Assembly (NCBI GenBank): GCA_039919885.1
Contig: JBDSEV010000022.1
Location: 62,001 to 126,000 of the forward strand
DNA from: JACMLD01 sp039919885
GTDB lineage: Bacteria; Bacteroidota; Bacteroidia; Chitinophagales; Chitinophagaceae
Reading direction: 5' to 3'
DNA length: 64,000 nt
Made by a program: the position numbers and the translations under genes. This document shows positions 63,514 to 64,000 of the stretch, piece by piece. Below the pieces are notes generated by a model. That model was given only the letters and a program-made list of their open reading frames with translations. It had not been told where the DNA came from and ran no database searches. Position 1 is the first letter of the stretch, and each line of letters starts with the position of its first letter.

Positions 63514-64000
63514 TTATTGAAGTTTAATGCCCTGGCCTTTATAAAATTCAAGCACTTTCATCTTAAACACATAATCGTAATGAGATGTAAGCAGGTCAAG
63601 TTTGGCTTTGGTGAAATTGGTTTGCGCGGTTATCAGTTCAAACGTGCTCAGCAAACCAAGGTTATATCTTTTAGTAGCAAAATCAAACGCTTTCTGGGTG
63701 GCATTCACGGTTGACTGGTTGGCGTTGAATTTCTGCAACGCAGCAACAGCGCTGTTGTATGCCTGGTAGATGTTTTGTTTTAAAGTCTGGTCGATCTCCT
63801 CACGGTTTATTCTTGCGTTCTGCAGGTTGAGTTTCGACTTCTGATAACTCACACTTGCCTGGCCGCCGTTAAAGATGGGAATGTTGAGTGATACTCCAAA
63901 ATTCTGAGAAAAGTTATTGCTGAGCTGTCCGCTGTAGCCATTCCATAACCGCCCAAACGTTTTACTGCCTTGCGTGATACTCACATTTGGGTTCAGTACC
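63514..64000 (-). CDS. TolC-family outer-membrane efflux protein, partial (N-terminus beyond right edge)
   Basis: About 162 C-terminal residues are visible, with the open frame continuing past base 64000. It shows the second outer-membrane-factor repeat: LNIPIFNGGQASVSYQKSKLNLQNARINREEID and RYNLGLLSTFELITAQTNFTKAKLDLLTSHYDY. It should form the tunnel of a tripartite efflux pump with the adjacent adaptor. Confidence 0.93.
   Translation of the reverse strand, partial: VLNPNVSITQGSKTFGRLWNGYSGQLSNNFSQNFGVSLNIPIFNGGQASVSYQKSKLNLQNARINREEIDQTLKQNIYQAYNSAVAALQKFNANQSTVNATQKAFDFATKRYNLGLLSTFELITAQTNFTKAKLDLLTSHYDYVFKMKVLEFYKGQGIKLQ

Noticed and set aside
1..64000. tRNA, rRNA, insertion sequences, phage or integration sites
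   Set aside because: No cloverleaf, ribosomal, transposase or integrase sequence was recognised on either strand.

Overview
The window reads as a chromosomal stretch of a Bacteroidota bacterium, most likely in or near the Chitinophagaceae. This rests on gliding and type IX secretion genes (gldF, gldG, gldKLMN), several secreted proteins with C-terminal type IX sorting domains, a fused MurF-alanine racemase, DUF4271 and DUF4783 proteins, and promoter boxes of the Bacteroidota TAnnTTTG type. No rRNA, tRNA, CRISPR array, insertion sequence or prophage was recognised. The genus assignment is inference.

Layout. 1-5330 (minus): three exported glycoside hydrolases, namely a partial GH27/GH36-like enzyme cut by the left edge, a GH29 alpha-L-fucosidase with a PA14 domain, and a GH30 enzyme. 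5505-6902: fumC. 6982-9588 (minus): a glucose/sorbosone dehydrogenase-like secreted protein with a sorting domain. 9955-23186 (plus): four very large paralogous secreted proteins in tandem, sharing one core and differing in N-terminal repeat number (2, 6, 0, 0); this is the most unusual part of the window. 23605-32047 (minus): an unknown lipoprotein, lspA, murF-alr, a TerC-family protein, gldG and gldF. 32243-39412: a GNAT acetyltransferase, mfd, apaG, isocitrate dehydrogenase and a small Fe-S protein. 39422-41373 (minus): a small membrane protein, a SUI1 factor, nadC and a DUF4783 protein. 41557-48553 (plus): gpmI, a haem-binding protein, an ECF sigma factor followed by a membrane-anchored beta-barrel-like protein, a lipoprotein and uvrC. 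48739-53632 (minus): gldN, gldM, gldL and gldK, the type IX core and motor operon with a well-formed promoter. 53795-59645 (minus): a YyaL/DUF255 thioredoxin-domain protein, hemD, DUF4271 and an Omp85/TamA-like barrel. 59719-60861: hemW. 60929-64000 (minus): gpsA, an RND adaptor and a TolC-family protein cut by the right edge.

How it fits together. The gldKLMN complex would export the five proteins here that carry C-terminal sorting domains (6982, 9955, 13460, 18362, 20916), and lspA would mature the lipoproteins, GldK included. The glycoside hydrolases suggest use of fucose-containing or beta-linked glycans. The remainder is mostly housekeeping: TCA cycle and glycolysis, NAD, haem and cell-wall synthesis, and DNA repair.
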